From Pedobacter sp. UBA1654 (GTDB lineage Bacteria > Bacteroidota > Bacteroidia > Sphingobacteriales > Sphingobacteriaceae), in assembly GCA_002320935.1 (NCBI GenBank), contig DCLG01000057.1, forward strand, positions 20,631-33,583: a stretch of DNA of 12,953 bases, given 5' to 3'. Shown in pieces: positions 7,258 to 12,953 of the stretch. Made by a program: the position numbers and the translations under genes. Numbering within the stretch: position 1 is the first letter of the stretch; each line of letters starts with the position of its first letter. Below the pieces are notes generated by a model. It was not told the DNA's origin, searched no databases, and saw only the letters and a list, made by a program, of their open reading frames with translations.

Positions 7258-8757
7258 ATGCATAAACCCTATATAGTTGGTATAGACATCGGCACAGGCA
7301 GCACAAAGGCTGTTTCCATAGATCTTGAAGGAAATGTACTAAACGTGTCACAATGTGCCTACCCAACGATGAACCCAGAGCCTGGATATAGTGAACAGAA
7401 CCCTGAAGACATCTGGCAGGGCTTTCAGAACTGCATCAAGGATACATTGCATCAGCTTGGCTACCCACCGGGAGCGATAAGCTTAAGCAGTGCAATGCAT
7501 AGCTTCATCCCAGTTTCGCAAGAGGGAGAACCGCTTCACAACATGATTACCTGGGCAGATGCCCGAAGTGAAAGTATGGCCGCTATACTGCGTGAAAGTG
7601 CTGAGGCGGAATTTATCTATAATACCTCCGGCACACCCATCCACGCCATGTCGCCTTTGTGCAAGCTGCTTTGGCTAAAAGGCAACAACAGAGCACTTTT
7701 TGAAAAAACATATAAGTTCATCTCTATTAAAGAATACCTGTGGTTCAAGCTTTTCAAGGTCTTTGAAGTGGACTATGGCATTGCCTCTGCAACAGGTCTG
7801 TTCGACATTCTAAATCTGGATTGGAGCCCCAGGATCCTGGAAATTGCTGGTATTACAGCAGAACAGCTGTCTACACCGGTAAATACTGGCTTCTTCAGAA
7901 AGATGAACGATTCCAAATTGTTATCGACCTTAGGACTTAGCGCAGCGATTAATGTGGTTGCCGGTTCCAGTGATGGCTGCTGCGCAAATTTAGGCAGTGC
8001 TGTGACCGAAGAACATAAAGCGGCACTAACCATTGGAACCAGCGCAGCTGTAAGAATCACCAGTTCCGCGCCTGTTTACAATTTTAAAGCAATGACCTTC
8101 AACTATCTGCTCGATGAAAAAACTTACATCTGTGGCGGCCCTTTAAACAATGGTGGTATTGCCATCGACTGGGCAATAGAGAAGTTCCTGAACAAGGTGG
8201 AACCTGATGAAGAAGATTATGATTACTTCTTCAGCCAGGTTGAAGAAATGCCGGCAGGTTCTGGTGGACTGATCTTTGTCCCCTACCTTACCGGCGAACG
8301 TGCCCCCGTCTGGGACACCTCGGTATCTGCGAATTTCATAGGTTTACAATTGCATCATGGTCAGGCTCATTTTTTCAGGGCAGTGTTGGAAGGCGTCTGC
8401 ATGGCCATCAACCAGGTACTGCTTGCGGTTGAAAAAGCGACCATGCCAATCACACAACTGAACATAAGCGGTGGGTTTTTGAATGCACCCGTTTGGATGC
8501 AGCTGCTTGCTAATGTGACCGGAAAAAAATTGGTGGTGGTACAGGCGGATGATGCCTCAGCAATTGGTGCAGTGATACTTGCTGCCAGGGCACTGTATCC
8601 TGACGTCCGTCTTGAAGAAAAACTATCTCATGAAAGTCAATCCATCCTGCCGGATTACACAGCGTATGAAGTTTACAAAAAGCTTCAGCCCATTCAGGGC
8701 AGGCTTTATGACGACTTGAAAATTGTTATGCATACCCTTAAAAGCCTAAACCTCTAA
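7258..8757 (+). CDS. gntK: Gluconokinase, FGGY family
   Basis: 499 residues from ATG 7258; an in-frame GTG at 7234 would add eight residues, but family members begin just before the GIDIGTGSTK phosphate loop (residues 8-17 here). It phosphorylates gluconate with ATP to 6-phosphogluconate in the cytoplasm. Visible motifs: SSAMHS (Met80-His81), ITWADARSE, TGTPIHAMSPLCK, GSSDG with the likely catalytic base Asp239, TIGTSAAVR, GGPLNNGG (293-300), PYLTGERAPVWD, and the FGGY signature GGFLNAPVWMQLLANVTG (from 405). Several of these closely match Bacillus subtilis GntK, including the GGPxNNGG motif, so gluconate is favoured over xylulose or glycerol. The downstream permease starts one base after the stop and is of the GntP family, which strengthens the call. 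No 6-phosphogluconate dehydrogenase or GntR-type regulator lies in the window. Confidence 0.9.
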   Translation: MHKPYIVGIDIGTGSTKAVSIDLEGNVLNVSQCAYPTMNPEPGYSEQNPEDIWQGFQNCIKDTLHQLGYPPGAISLSSAMHSFIPVSQEGEPLHNMITWADARSESMAAILRESAEAEFIYNTSGTPIHAMSPLCKLLWLKGNNRALFEKTYKFISIKEYLWFKLFKVFEVDYGIASATGLFDILNLDWSPRILEIAGITAEQLSTPVNTGFFRKMNDSKLLSTLGLSAAINVVAGSSDGCCANLGSAVTEEHKAALTIGTSAAVRITSSAPVYNFKAMTFNYLLDEKTYICGGPLNNGGIAIDWAIEKFLNKVEPDEEDYDYFFSQVEEMPAGSGGLIFVPYLTGERAPVWDTSVSANFIGLQLHHGQAHFFRAVLEGVCMAINQVLLAVEKATMPITQLNISGGFLNAPVWMQLLANVTGKKLVVVQADDASAIGAVILAARALYPDVRLEEKLSHESQSILPDYTAYEVYKKLQPIQGRLYDDLKIVMHTLKSLNL

Positions 8758-8758
8758 T

Positions 8759-10054
8759 ATGGATTTCCTGTACGTTCTTGCCGGCATCATCATTCTGCTG
8801 ATCCTGATCATTAGAAAGATCAATCCGATGCTTGCCTTACTTATAGCTTCGATTGCTACGGGCCTGATGCTCGGCATGCCTATCCTTAAAGTAATGACTT
8901 CTATAAACAACGGGATCGGCAGTACACTGGGAAGTATGACGATGGTTCTTGCCCTCGGCGCAATGATCGGTAAACTTGCTGAAGACAGCGGTGCTGCGAA
9001 GCGCATTGTTGTGGTGCTGATCGGGCTTTTTGGTGCCAGACACATCCAGTGGGCAGTGCTGATTACAGGTATCCTGGTAGGAATCCCACTCTTCTATAAC
9101 GCAGGCTTTGTCGTGCTTATACCATTGGTATTCGCCATCGCAGGTGCCGCAAAATTACCGAAATTATATGTGGGTATTCCCATGGCGGCGGCATTGTCCG
9201 TCACTCATGGCTACCTGCCGCCGCATCCGGGGCCGGTGGCACTAGCGGGTATATTTCATGCCGATATTGGAAAATTGCTGATCTATGGCTTTGCGTTAAG
9301 CATTCCAATTGCTATAGTCGCAGGGATCTTCTTTCCACGTATGATTATCAAGAAAGATAAGAATGCTGACAGTAATCAGCTTATCACGTTTGATGACCTG
9401 CACCTTCTACCCTCAGCATTTAAAAGCTTCATCATCGCGCTATCGCCAATTGTATTAATCACAGCAGGTACCTTAGGAACAATAACCTTTGCTAATGGTC
9501 CCATAAGAGCATTCTTTATATTCATTTCAGATCCAACTATTGCATTACTGATCGCACTGTTCATCACACTGATGCTGCAAAAGCTGCCGATTGCCAAGGC
9601 CATGGATTCCTGCGCCGAAGGGGTCAAAGGCGTGGCAATGATCCTGCTGATCATTGCAGCAGGTGGAGCTTTCAAGCAAATATTGGTTGATAGTGGAATC
9701 GGGGAAGATGTAAAAACACTAGCAAACAGCATCAATGCTTCTCCCCTGTTTTTGGGTTGGTTGATTGCAGCATTACTACGGGTTACTTTGGGTTCTGCTA
9801 CAGTGGCTGCACTTACCGCATCGGGTATGGTTGTCCCCTTTGTAGTTGCAGGTGCATCGCCAGAATTAATGGTACTCGCCGTAGGTGCAGGAAGTCTCAT
9901 GTTCTCACACGTTAACGATACTGGTTTTTGGATGTTTAAGGAATACTTTGGCCTTACCCTGAAAGAAACATTCAAAACATGGACGCTTATGGAAACCTTA
10001 GTTTCGGTGCTTGGTGTCGTCGGTGTGATGATCCTGAACTACCTTTTGTACTAA
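8759..10054 (+). CDS. gntP: Gluconate:H+ symporter, GntP family
   Basis: 431 residues, almost entirely hydrophobic, with about 12-14 membrane helices; E. coli members are about 437-447 residues. Family features are present: MLALLIASIATGLMLGMP near the N-terminus, GIPLFYNAGFVVLIPLVF, YLPPHPGP (152-159), GSATVAALTASGM and HVNDTGFW (384-391). The protein should import gluconate, or a related sugar acid, across the inner membrane with protons. Its ATG follows the kinase stop by a single base (TAATATG), so translation is likely coupled and the two genes form an uptake-plus-activation unit. Substrate choice rests on this pairing, since the family also includes transporters for idonate, fructuronate and glycerate. 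No convincing terminator was seen in the 91 bases that follow. Confidence 0.92.
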   Translation: MDFLYVLAGIIILLILIIRKINPMLALLIASIATGLMLGMPILKVMTSINNGIGSTLGSMTMVLALGAMIGKLAEDSGAAKRIVVVLIGLFGARHIQWAVLITGILVGIPLFYNAGFVVLIPLVFAIAGAAKLPKLYVGIPMAAALSVTHGYLPPHPGPVALAGIFHADIGKLLIYGFALSIPIAIVAGIFFPRMIIKKDKNADSNQLITFDDLHLLPSAFKSFIIALSPIVLITAGTLGTITFANGPIRAFFIFISDPTIALLIALFITLMLQKLPIAKAMDSCAEGVKGVAMILLIIAAGGAFKQILVDSGIGEDVKTLANSINASPLFLGWLIAALLRVTLGSATVAALTASGMVVPFVVAGASPELMVLAVGAGSLMFSHVNDTGFWMFKEYFGLTLKETFKTWTLMETLVSVLGVVGVMILNYLLY

Positions 10055-10145
10055 CGTATCAAACTGAATAGATTGGCCGATTTGGCCTTAAAATTGCTAA
10101 TTATGAAGCATAAAGCGCATAAACCAGCCTTTATCTAGATCAAAA

Positions 10146-10397
10146 ATGAAAGACAACTCCAAAGTGATTGTAACGCTTTTATCGGGAATAGCCGTTGGTG
10201 CAGCCTTAGGTATTCTGTTTGCACCTTCAAAGGGCAGGAACTCACGCAGAAAAGTAGATCTCTTTTTCACCAACTTCAGCGATACGCTGATCGATAATGC
10301 TGAGAACCAGTACAACTTGCTTGATAACCTTAAAGACGGGCTGAAGTACGCGATCCGGGAACGCTTAGAACAACAACGCGGTAAAATAAGTCGCTAA
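10146..10397 (+). CDS. YtxH-like small membrane protein
   Basis: 83 residues. One hydrophobic, glycine-rich helix (about 7-26, with GIAVGAALGILFAPSKGR) is followed by a basic, then mostly helical soluble tail. The GxxxG-like helix ending in LFAPxxGxxxR is the hallmark of YtxH-domain proteins, small single-pass membrane proteins that are often stress-linked in Gram-positives and common in Bacteroidota, with unknown molecular function. The start ATG lies 91 bases after the permease stop. The SDR gene begins five bases after its stop, so those two are probably cotranscribed. Confidence 0.85.
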   Translation: MKDNSKVIVTLLSGIAVGAALGILFAPSKGRNSRRKVDLFFTNFSDTLIDNAENQYNLLDNLKDGLKYAIRERLEQQRGKISR

Positions 10398-10402
10398 TTA
10401 CT

Positions 10403-11191
10403 ATGAATCTTTCTTTATTAAACAAAACTGCTGTGATCTGCGGAAGCTCACAGGGAATCGGCTTTGCCGCCGCCGTAGAACTCGCCGCATCGGGCGCAAA
10501 CTGCATTCTATTGGCCAGAAATGAAACGAGCCTGCAAAAAGCAATGCAAACGCTACCTGCTGAAAACGGACAAAAGCATCAATACCTCCTGGCCGACTTT
10601 AATGATACTAATGCTGTTTTGAAAGCCATTAATGCTTTGGTTGCCAACCAAAGCATTCAGGTGTTGGTTAACAACACAGGCGGTCCCAAAGCCGGGCCCA
10701 TCGAAACAGCAGGAATCGCGGAATTCAGCCAGGCATTTCAACAGCACCTGATCAATAATCAAATCCTGGTTAATGCTGTTCTCCCTGGTATGCGGCAAGC
10801 GAATTATGGCAGGATCATCAACATAATATCTACCTCGATTAAAACTCCGCTCGCAGGCCTGGGCGTTTCGAATACCATCAGAGCGGCTGTAGCTGCATGG
10901 GCAAAAACCTTAGCAAACGAAATTGGTGAATTCAACATTACAGTAAACAACGTGTTACCAGGTTTAACAGAAACCAGTAGACTTTCAAGTTTAGTCTCCG
11001 GTACCGCTGAAAAGGAAAACAGATCCGAACAAGAAGTAGTTGCAAGTCTAAAAGGCACAATACCATTGAAGAGATTCGGTAAAGCATCAGAAATTGCGAA
11101 TGTAATAGCCTTTCTTGCAAGCCCGGCTGCAGCTTATGTACATGGCGTCAGCATTCCTGTTGATGGCGGTAGAACACCAAGTTTAACATAA
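10403..11191 (+). CDS. Atypical short-chain dehydrogenase/reductase lacking the YxxxK motif
   Basis: 262 residues with a full SDR Rossmann fold. The nucleotide-binding loop is GSSQGIG (14-20), Asp65 (ADFND) is at the adenine-ring position, and NNTGG (90-94) replaces the usual NNAGG. The active-site Ser is Ser143 in NIISTS, but the position 13 residues later, normally the catalytic Tyr, is Ser156, and the Lys four further on is Arg160 (VSNTIRAA instead of YxxSKAA). The C-terminal part is normal: NNVLPGLTET, PLKRFGKASEIANVIAFLAS and VDGG. I recall a subgroup often annotated as 3-oxoacyl-ACP reductase that has SNxxR at this site, so this looks like an inherited feature, not damage. NAD(P) binding is likely; classical Tyr-based hydride chemistry is doubtful. 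Substrate unknown. It is probably transcribed with the YtxH-like gene. Confidence 0.88.
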   Translation: MNLSLLNKTAVICGSSQGIGFAAAVELAASGANCILLARNETSLQKAMQTLPAENGQKHQYLLADFNDTNAVLKAINALVANQSIQVLVNNTGGPKAGPIETAGIAEFSQAFQQHLINNQILVNAVLPGMRQANYGRIINIISTSIKTPLAGLGVSNTIRAAVAAWAKTLANEIGEFNITVNNVLPGLTETSRLSSLVSGTAEKENRSEQEVVASLKGTIPLKRFGKASEIANVIAFLASPAAAYVHGVSIPVDGGRTPSLT

Positions 11192-11283
11192 AAAGCTTAA
11201 GAAAAAAGCGCCGGATTTAAAGGGCAGTTTTTACAACGTTTGCCCTTTTTGTACTTTTCGCAGCATTTTTTCTTAAGCTTTTT
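11190..11283. repeat. 18-bp perfect inverted repeat with 58-base loop
   Basis: Bases 11190-11207 (core AAAGCTTAAGAAAAAA) are the exact reverse complement of 11266-11283. The loop contains a second, smaller hairpin (11219-11248). The outer arms cover the last codons and stop of the 58-aa minus-strand gene and its KKLKKK codons, so its mRNA could fold back on itself. The arms are A/T-rich apart from AAGCTTAAG. Confidence 0.7.
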
Positions 11284-11373
11284 TACTTTTAAATCTTTTA
11301 GGATCTCCTTAGTAACGGCTTTTTTCAATTCCTTTTTGGAATCCTTCTTATCAGATTTATCTTTCTTTGACAA
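11197..11373 (-). CDS. 58-aa lysine-rich four-cysteine protein downstream of ferritin
   Basis: A 58-codon frame that I translated by hand. It has 22 lysines, a highly charged, probably helical N-terminal two thirds (KELKKAVTKEILKDLK region) and a C-terminal cysteine cluster KKCCEKYKKGKRCKNCP, with cysteines at 37, 38, 47 and 50 (C-C-x8-C-x2-C). No ATG is in frame: an in-frame TAA lies at 11380-11382 and the first usual start is TTG at 11371-11373, with ATT just before it. The gene begins 11 bases after the ferritin stop on the same strand, so it is probably cotranscribed and perhaps translated by coupling. The ordered cysteines and sustained Lys-rich coding pattern suggest a real protein; the spacing could bind Zn or an Fe-S cluster. 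I recall similar tiny Bacteroidota proteins without an assigned function. A link with iron storage is inferred from position only. Confidence 0.62.
   Translation of the reverse strand: MSKKDKSDKKDSKKELKKAVTKEILKDLKVKKLKKKCCEKYKKGKRCKNCPLNPALFS
11219..11250 (+). terminator. Probable intrinsic terminator after the SDR gene
   Basis: AAAGGGCA (11219-11226) pairs with TGCCCTTT (11241-11248) around a 14-base loop, and the right arm runs into TTTTT (11246-11250). It begins 28 bases after the SDR stop. It lies inside the opposing 58-aa gene, over the codons of its cysteine motif, so the two transcripts overlap here. Confidence 0.5.
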
Positions 11374-11384
11374 AATAGTTTAGA

Positions 11385-11918
11385 TTATTCAGCCTCACTG
11401 GTGTACTCAATTTTACCAACGTGCTTATCGATTTCCCATCTTCCTGTACCTTCTTCTCCGATAACTTCGAATAATTCCAGTGCACGTCTTGCCTTGTACT
11501 CTTCTTCACGTTGCTCTTTGAAGAACCAGTTTAGAAATTCAAGGGTTACAAAATCCGATTCCTTATAGCAGCGTGCTGCAATGTTCTTTATGGATTGGGT
11601 GATATTTACTTCTTGTTCCAAAGCTTCTTCAAATACTTCTCTAAAGCTGTTGAAGTCGTTCTTGATGTTGGTGATTTCCGGGGAAATTGCAACCCCACCC
11701 ATGTCCAGAACATACTTGTAAAATTTAAGTTGATGCATCCGCTCCTCTTCCGCTTGTTTGAAGAAGTAATCTGCTGAATAGTCAAAACCATTGCGATTAC
11801 ACCATGAAGCCATTGCAAGATAAAGCGATGAAGAATGGGCCTCTTTTTTTATCTGTTGGTTTAGCAATACTTCTACATCTGCAGAAAGCAAGCATTTAAT
11901 GCGCATGATATCTTTCAT
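11385..11918 (-). CDS. ftnA: Non-haem ferritin (FtnA type)
   Basis: 177 residues, a typical four-helix ferritin with a fifth C-terminal helix. It stores iron in a 24-subunit shell by oxidising Fe(II) at a ferroxidase centre. All six centre residues of E. coli FtnA (Glu17, Glu50, His53, Glu94, Gln127, Glu130) are found here with a constant offset of nine: Glu26, Glu59, His62, Glu103, Gln136 and Glu139. No haem-ligand Met typical of bacterioferritin was recognised. ATG at 11916-11918 is taken as the start; ATG at 11904-11906 (Met5) is possible. A predicted promoter lies 29 bases upstream. The 58-aa four-Cys gene follows after 11 bases and the 121-aa unknown gene precedes it by 93 bases on the same strand. 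No Fur-like box was recognised. Confidence 0.96.
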   Translation of the reverse strand: MKDIMRIKCLLSADVEVLLNQQIKKEAHSSSLYLAMASWCNRNGFDYSADYFFKQAEEERMHQLKFYKYVLDMGGVAISPEITNIKNDFNSFREVFEEALEQEVNITQSIKNIAARCYKESDFVTLEFLNWFFKEQREEEYKARRALELFEVIGEEGTGRWEIDKHVGKIEYTSEAE

Positions 11919-11946
11919 ATTCCTGTGTTTAAAAACTAATTTAAAC

Positions 11947-11954
11947 CAAAAATA
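11947..11954 (-). promoter_or_regulatory. Predicted -7 element of the ferritin gene
   Basis: TATTTTTG on the minus strand matches TAnnTTTG exactly and lies 29 bases before the ATG, nearly the same sequence and spacing as at the ABC exporter operon (7144-7151). No clear -33 TTTG at the usual distance was found; a TTTG at 11961-11964 is too close. Confidence 0.4.
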
Positions 11955-12011
11955 GTGCTACAAATACATTAACTAGCTTTTATTAGAAATATGGAAGCAG
12001 TCTAAAGAAGA

Positions 12012-12377
12012 TTAAGCAATAACACGGTGCAAACGGTCCTGAATGATGTGGTTCAGTTCCAGCATCACGAAGGTACCTTGCAACAGATCTTTGATCGCAA
12101 TGATCTCCATAAGGGAGAGCACATAACAGTGGTCACAAGCACATATGAAGATGATTTCAAGATCGCCGGACTTATCATTGCTCAACAGCAATGCTTCGAT
12201 ATCTATATTGTAAATAGCTTTCTTTAGCTTTAAGATATTGCGATAATCAAAACGTGCAATTTTCCCTGCAAAATCAATGAACCAGCATTTCTCCTCGTCG
12301 GATTGATAGATGGTTCCGGAACTATTTCCGTACACTTTATTCCAGTTTAAAGAAGGGACGTATGTATTTGACTTCAT
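12012..12377 (-). CDS. Hypothetical protein, 121 aa, with a CxCxxC motif
   Basis: I do not recognise a named family with certainty. The protein is soluble, with an N-terminal half rich in aromatic and beta-type residues (KCWFIDFAGKIARFDYRNI) and a helical C-terminus (VLSLMEIIAIKDLLQGTFVMLELNHIIQDRL). Cysteines are Cys31, Cys79, Cys81 and Cys84, the last three as CACDHC, so a four-Cys metal site is possible but unproven. The start ATG (12375-12377) is backed by a good promoter 17 bases upstream. It is on the same strand as ferritin with 93 bases between them, and that gap has its own candidate promoter, so a shared operon is not certain. The composition and well-ordered sequence make a real gene likely. 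Confidence 0.75.
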   Translation of the reverse strand: MKSNTYVPSLNWNKVYGNSSGTIYQSDEEKCWFIDFAGKIARFDYRNILKLKKAIYNIDIEALLLSNDKSGDLEIIFICACDHCYVLSLMEIIAIKDLLQGTFVMLELNHIIQDRLHRVIA

Positions 12378-12393
12378 TAAATGTGATTATATA

Positions 12394-12425
12394 CAAATGT
12401 TAGCATTATTTAGATTTAATCCAAA
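12394..12425 (-). promoter_or_regulatory. Predicted promoter of the 121-aa gene
   Basis: On the minus strand TTTG (12422-12425), a 19-base spacer and TAACATTTG (12394-12402) resemble the Bacteroidota promoter, with one extra base inside the -7 element. The element ends 17 bases before the ATG. Confidence 0.42.
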
Positions 12426-12443
12426 CTAAAGTTGAAATAATGC
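12403..12443. repeat. 9-bp inverted repeat around the promoter of the 121-aa gene
   Basis: GCATTATTT (12403-12411) and AAATAATGC (12435-12443) are exact reverse complements 23 bases apart. The left arm touches the predicted -7 element and the right arm lies just upstream of the -33 element, so bound protein could control this promoter. An operator role is inferred. Confidence 0.4.
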
Positions 12444-12472
12444 ACGTAAGCATATATTCAGCTCAAATCATT

Positions 12473-12490
12473 TCTTACGATATGGTAAGA
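12473..12490. promoter_or_regulatory. Operator-like dyad upstream of the VOC dioxygenase gene
   Basis: TCTTAC (12473-12478) and GTAAGA (12485-12490) form a perfect 6-bp dyad around the six bases GATATG. It abuts the predicted -33 TTTG at 12491, a usual place for a regulator site. The cognate regulator is unknown. Confidence 0.38.
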
Positions 12491-12518
12491 TTTGGCCCAG
12501 AAGCAAGCGGTAAATTTG
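12491..12518 (+). promoter_or_regulatory. Predicted promoter of the VOC dioxygenase gene
   Basis: TTTG (12491-12494), a 16-base spacer and TAAATTTG (12511-12518, exact match to TAnnTTTG) lie 19 bases before ATG 12538. The spacer is slightly short. Together with the adjoining dyad this is one of the best promoter candidates in the window. Confidence 0.5.
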
Positions 12519-12537
12519 AATATTAAAACAAATCAAC

Positions 12538-12953
12538 ATGGAAAATCAAATCTTAGGCATCCACCACATCACAGCCATTGCAGGTAAAGCCAAAACCAAT
12601 TATGATTTTTACACCAAAGTTCTTGGCCTTCGTTTTATTAAAAAAACCGTGAATTTTGATGATCCCAATACGTACCACTTCTACTATGGAAATGAGGAAG
12701 GTGCACCCGGAACCATCCTGACGTTCTTCCCATGGGAAGGTATTCAATCCGGTAGAAGAGGCAGCAGGCAAGTCACAGAAATCGCATACAGTGTACCTGC
12801 GGGTAGCCTGGAATTTTGGCAGAAGCGACTTGATGATCACCATGTCATTTACAATAAAGTTTCTGAAAAATTCGGAGAACAGTACCTTACTTTTCTGGAT
12901 CCGGACGGTTTGAAATTTGAACTCACGATCGCGAAGCAAGTTGATACCAGAAT
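12538..12953 (+). CDS. MhqO-like ring-cleaving dioxygenase / VOC (glyoxalase) family protein, 5' portion (partial)
   Basis: 138 complete codons are visible before the right edge, with no stop. The sequence begins with GIHHITAIAG (likely metal ligand at His9 or His10), then NYDFYTKVLGLRFIKKTVNFDDPNTYH in two consecutive blocks, GTILTFFPW (59-66), and FGEQYLTFLDPDGLKFEL (112-129), where Glu128 is the likely second metal ligand. This is the first VOC module of MhqO/MhqA-type proteins, which have two such modules and about 310-320 residues in all, so roughly half is missing here. Relatives are induced by quinones or catechols and are thought to open hydroquinone rings with Fe(II) and oxygen. A dyad next to the promoter suggests local control, but no regulator gene lies in the window. 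The family is clear; the exact substrate is not. Confidence 0.9.
   Translation, partial: MENQILGIHHITAIAGKAKTNYDFYTKVLGLRFIKKTVNFDDPNTYHFYYGNEEGAPGTILTFFPWEGIQSGRRGSRQVTEIAYSVPAGSLEFWQKRLDDHHVIYNKVSEKFGEQYLTFLDPDGLKFELTIAKQVDTR

Noticed and set aside
9376..9975. 199-codon open frame on the minus strand
   Set aside because: It is fully antisense to the clear GntP permease; its Ser/Ala/Pro-rich, low-hydrophobicity product has no recognisable motif and is a typical shadow of membrane-protein codons.
10075..10087. GGCC-GATTT-GGCC as a terminator after the gluconate operon
   Set aside because: The stem is only four base pairs, has no T run after it, and reads better as a short imperfect direct repeat (GATTGGCC/GATTTGGCC).
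10103..10138. 11-codon leader frame (MKHKAHKPAFI) and GCATAAA direct repeat before the YtxH-like gene
   Set aside because: A frame this short is expected by chance in A/T-rich DNA; there is no attenuator-like hairpin or ribosome site to support a leader peptide, and the 7-base repeat is too short to judge.
11919..12011. Fur-type iron box upstream of ferritin
   Set aside because: The gap is A/T-rich and holds a good -7 element, but I could not find a convincing 19-bp dyad.
12553..12939. 128-codon open frame on the minus strand
   Set aside because: It is antisense to the MhqO-like VOC gene, whose plus-strand translation matches family motifs throughout.

Overview
The window looks like chromosomal DNA from a member of the Bacteroidota, most likely the Sphingobacteriaceae (Pedobacter-like). 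The grounds are the protein families present, moderate A+T content, few Shine-Dalgarno sites, and several upstream regions with Bacteroidota-type promoters (-33 TTTG/TTG and -7 TAnnTTTG). The lineage is an inference from composition and gene content. No rRNA, tRNA, CRISPR array, insertion sequence or integrase was seen.

Layout. (1) 2-1022, plus strand: the 3' part of an RsbQ-like alpha/beta hydrolase, one base before a PAS protein that ends in a histidine-kinase dimerisation (DHp) segment with no ATPase domain. This resembles the RsbQ-RsbP energy-stress module with a different output. (2) 1061-2335, minus: a type II NADH:quinone oxidoreductase. (3) 2449-3636, plus: a membrane-anchored metallophosphoesterase. 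(4) 3633-7113, minus: two overlapping half-transporter genes that together form a heterodimeric ABC exporter with one degenerate and one canonical ATP site. (5) 7258-10054, plus: an FGGY-type gluconokinase coupled to a GntP-family gluconate permease, a compact uptake-and-phosphorylation unit giving 6-phosphogluconate. (6) 10146-11191, plus: a YtxH-like small membrane protein and a short-chain dehydrogenase/reductase-fold protein without the usual catalytic Tyr and Lys. (7) 11197-12377, minus: a 121-aa protein of unknown function, a non-haem ferritin with a complete ferroxidase centre, and a previously uncalled 58-aa lysine-rich protein with four cysteines, 11 bases after the ferritin stop. (8) 12538 to the right edge, plus: the first VOC domain of an MhqO-like ring-cleaving dioxygenase/glyoxalase-family protein.

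Most of the window is ordinary metabolism, respiration and transport. The parts most worth a second look are the RsbQ-like/PAS/DHp-only pair at the left edge, the ferritin-linked four-Cys mini-protein and its nested inverted repeats (11190-11283), the catalytically atypical SDR, and the divergent 12378-12537 region, where two dyads sit beside two predicted promoters.
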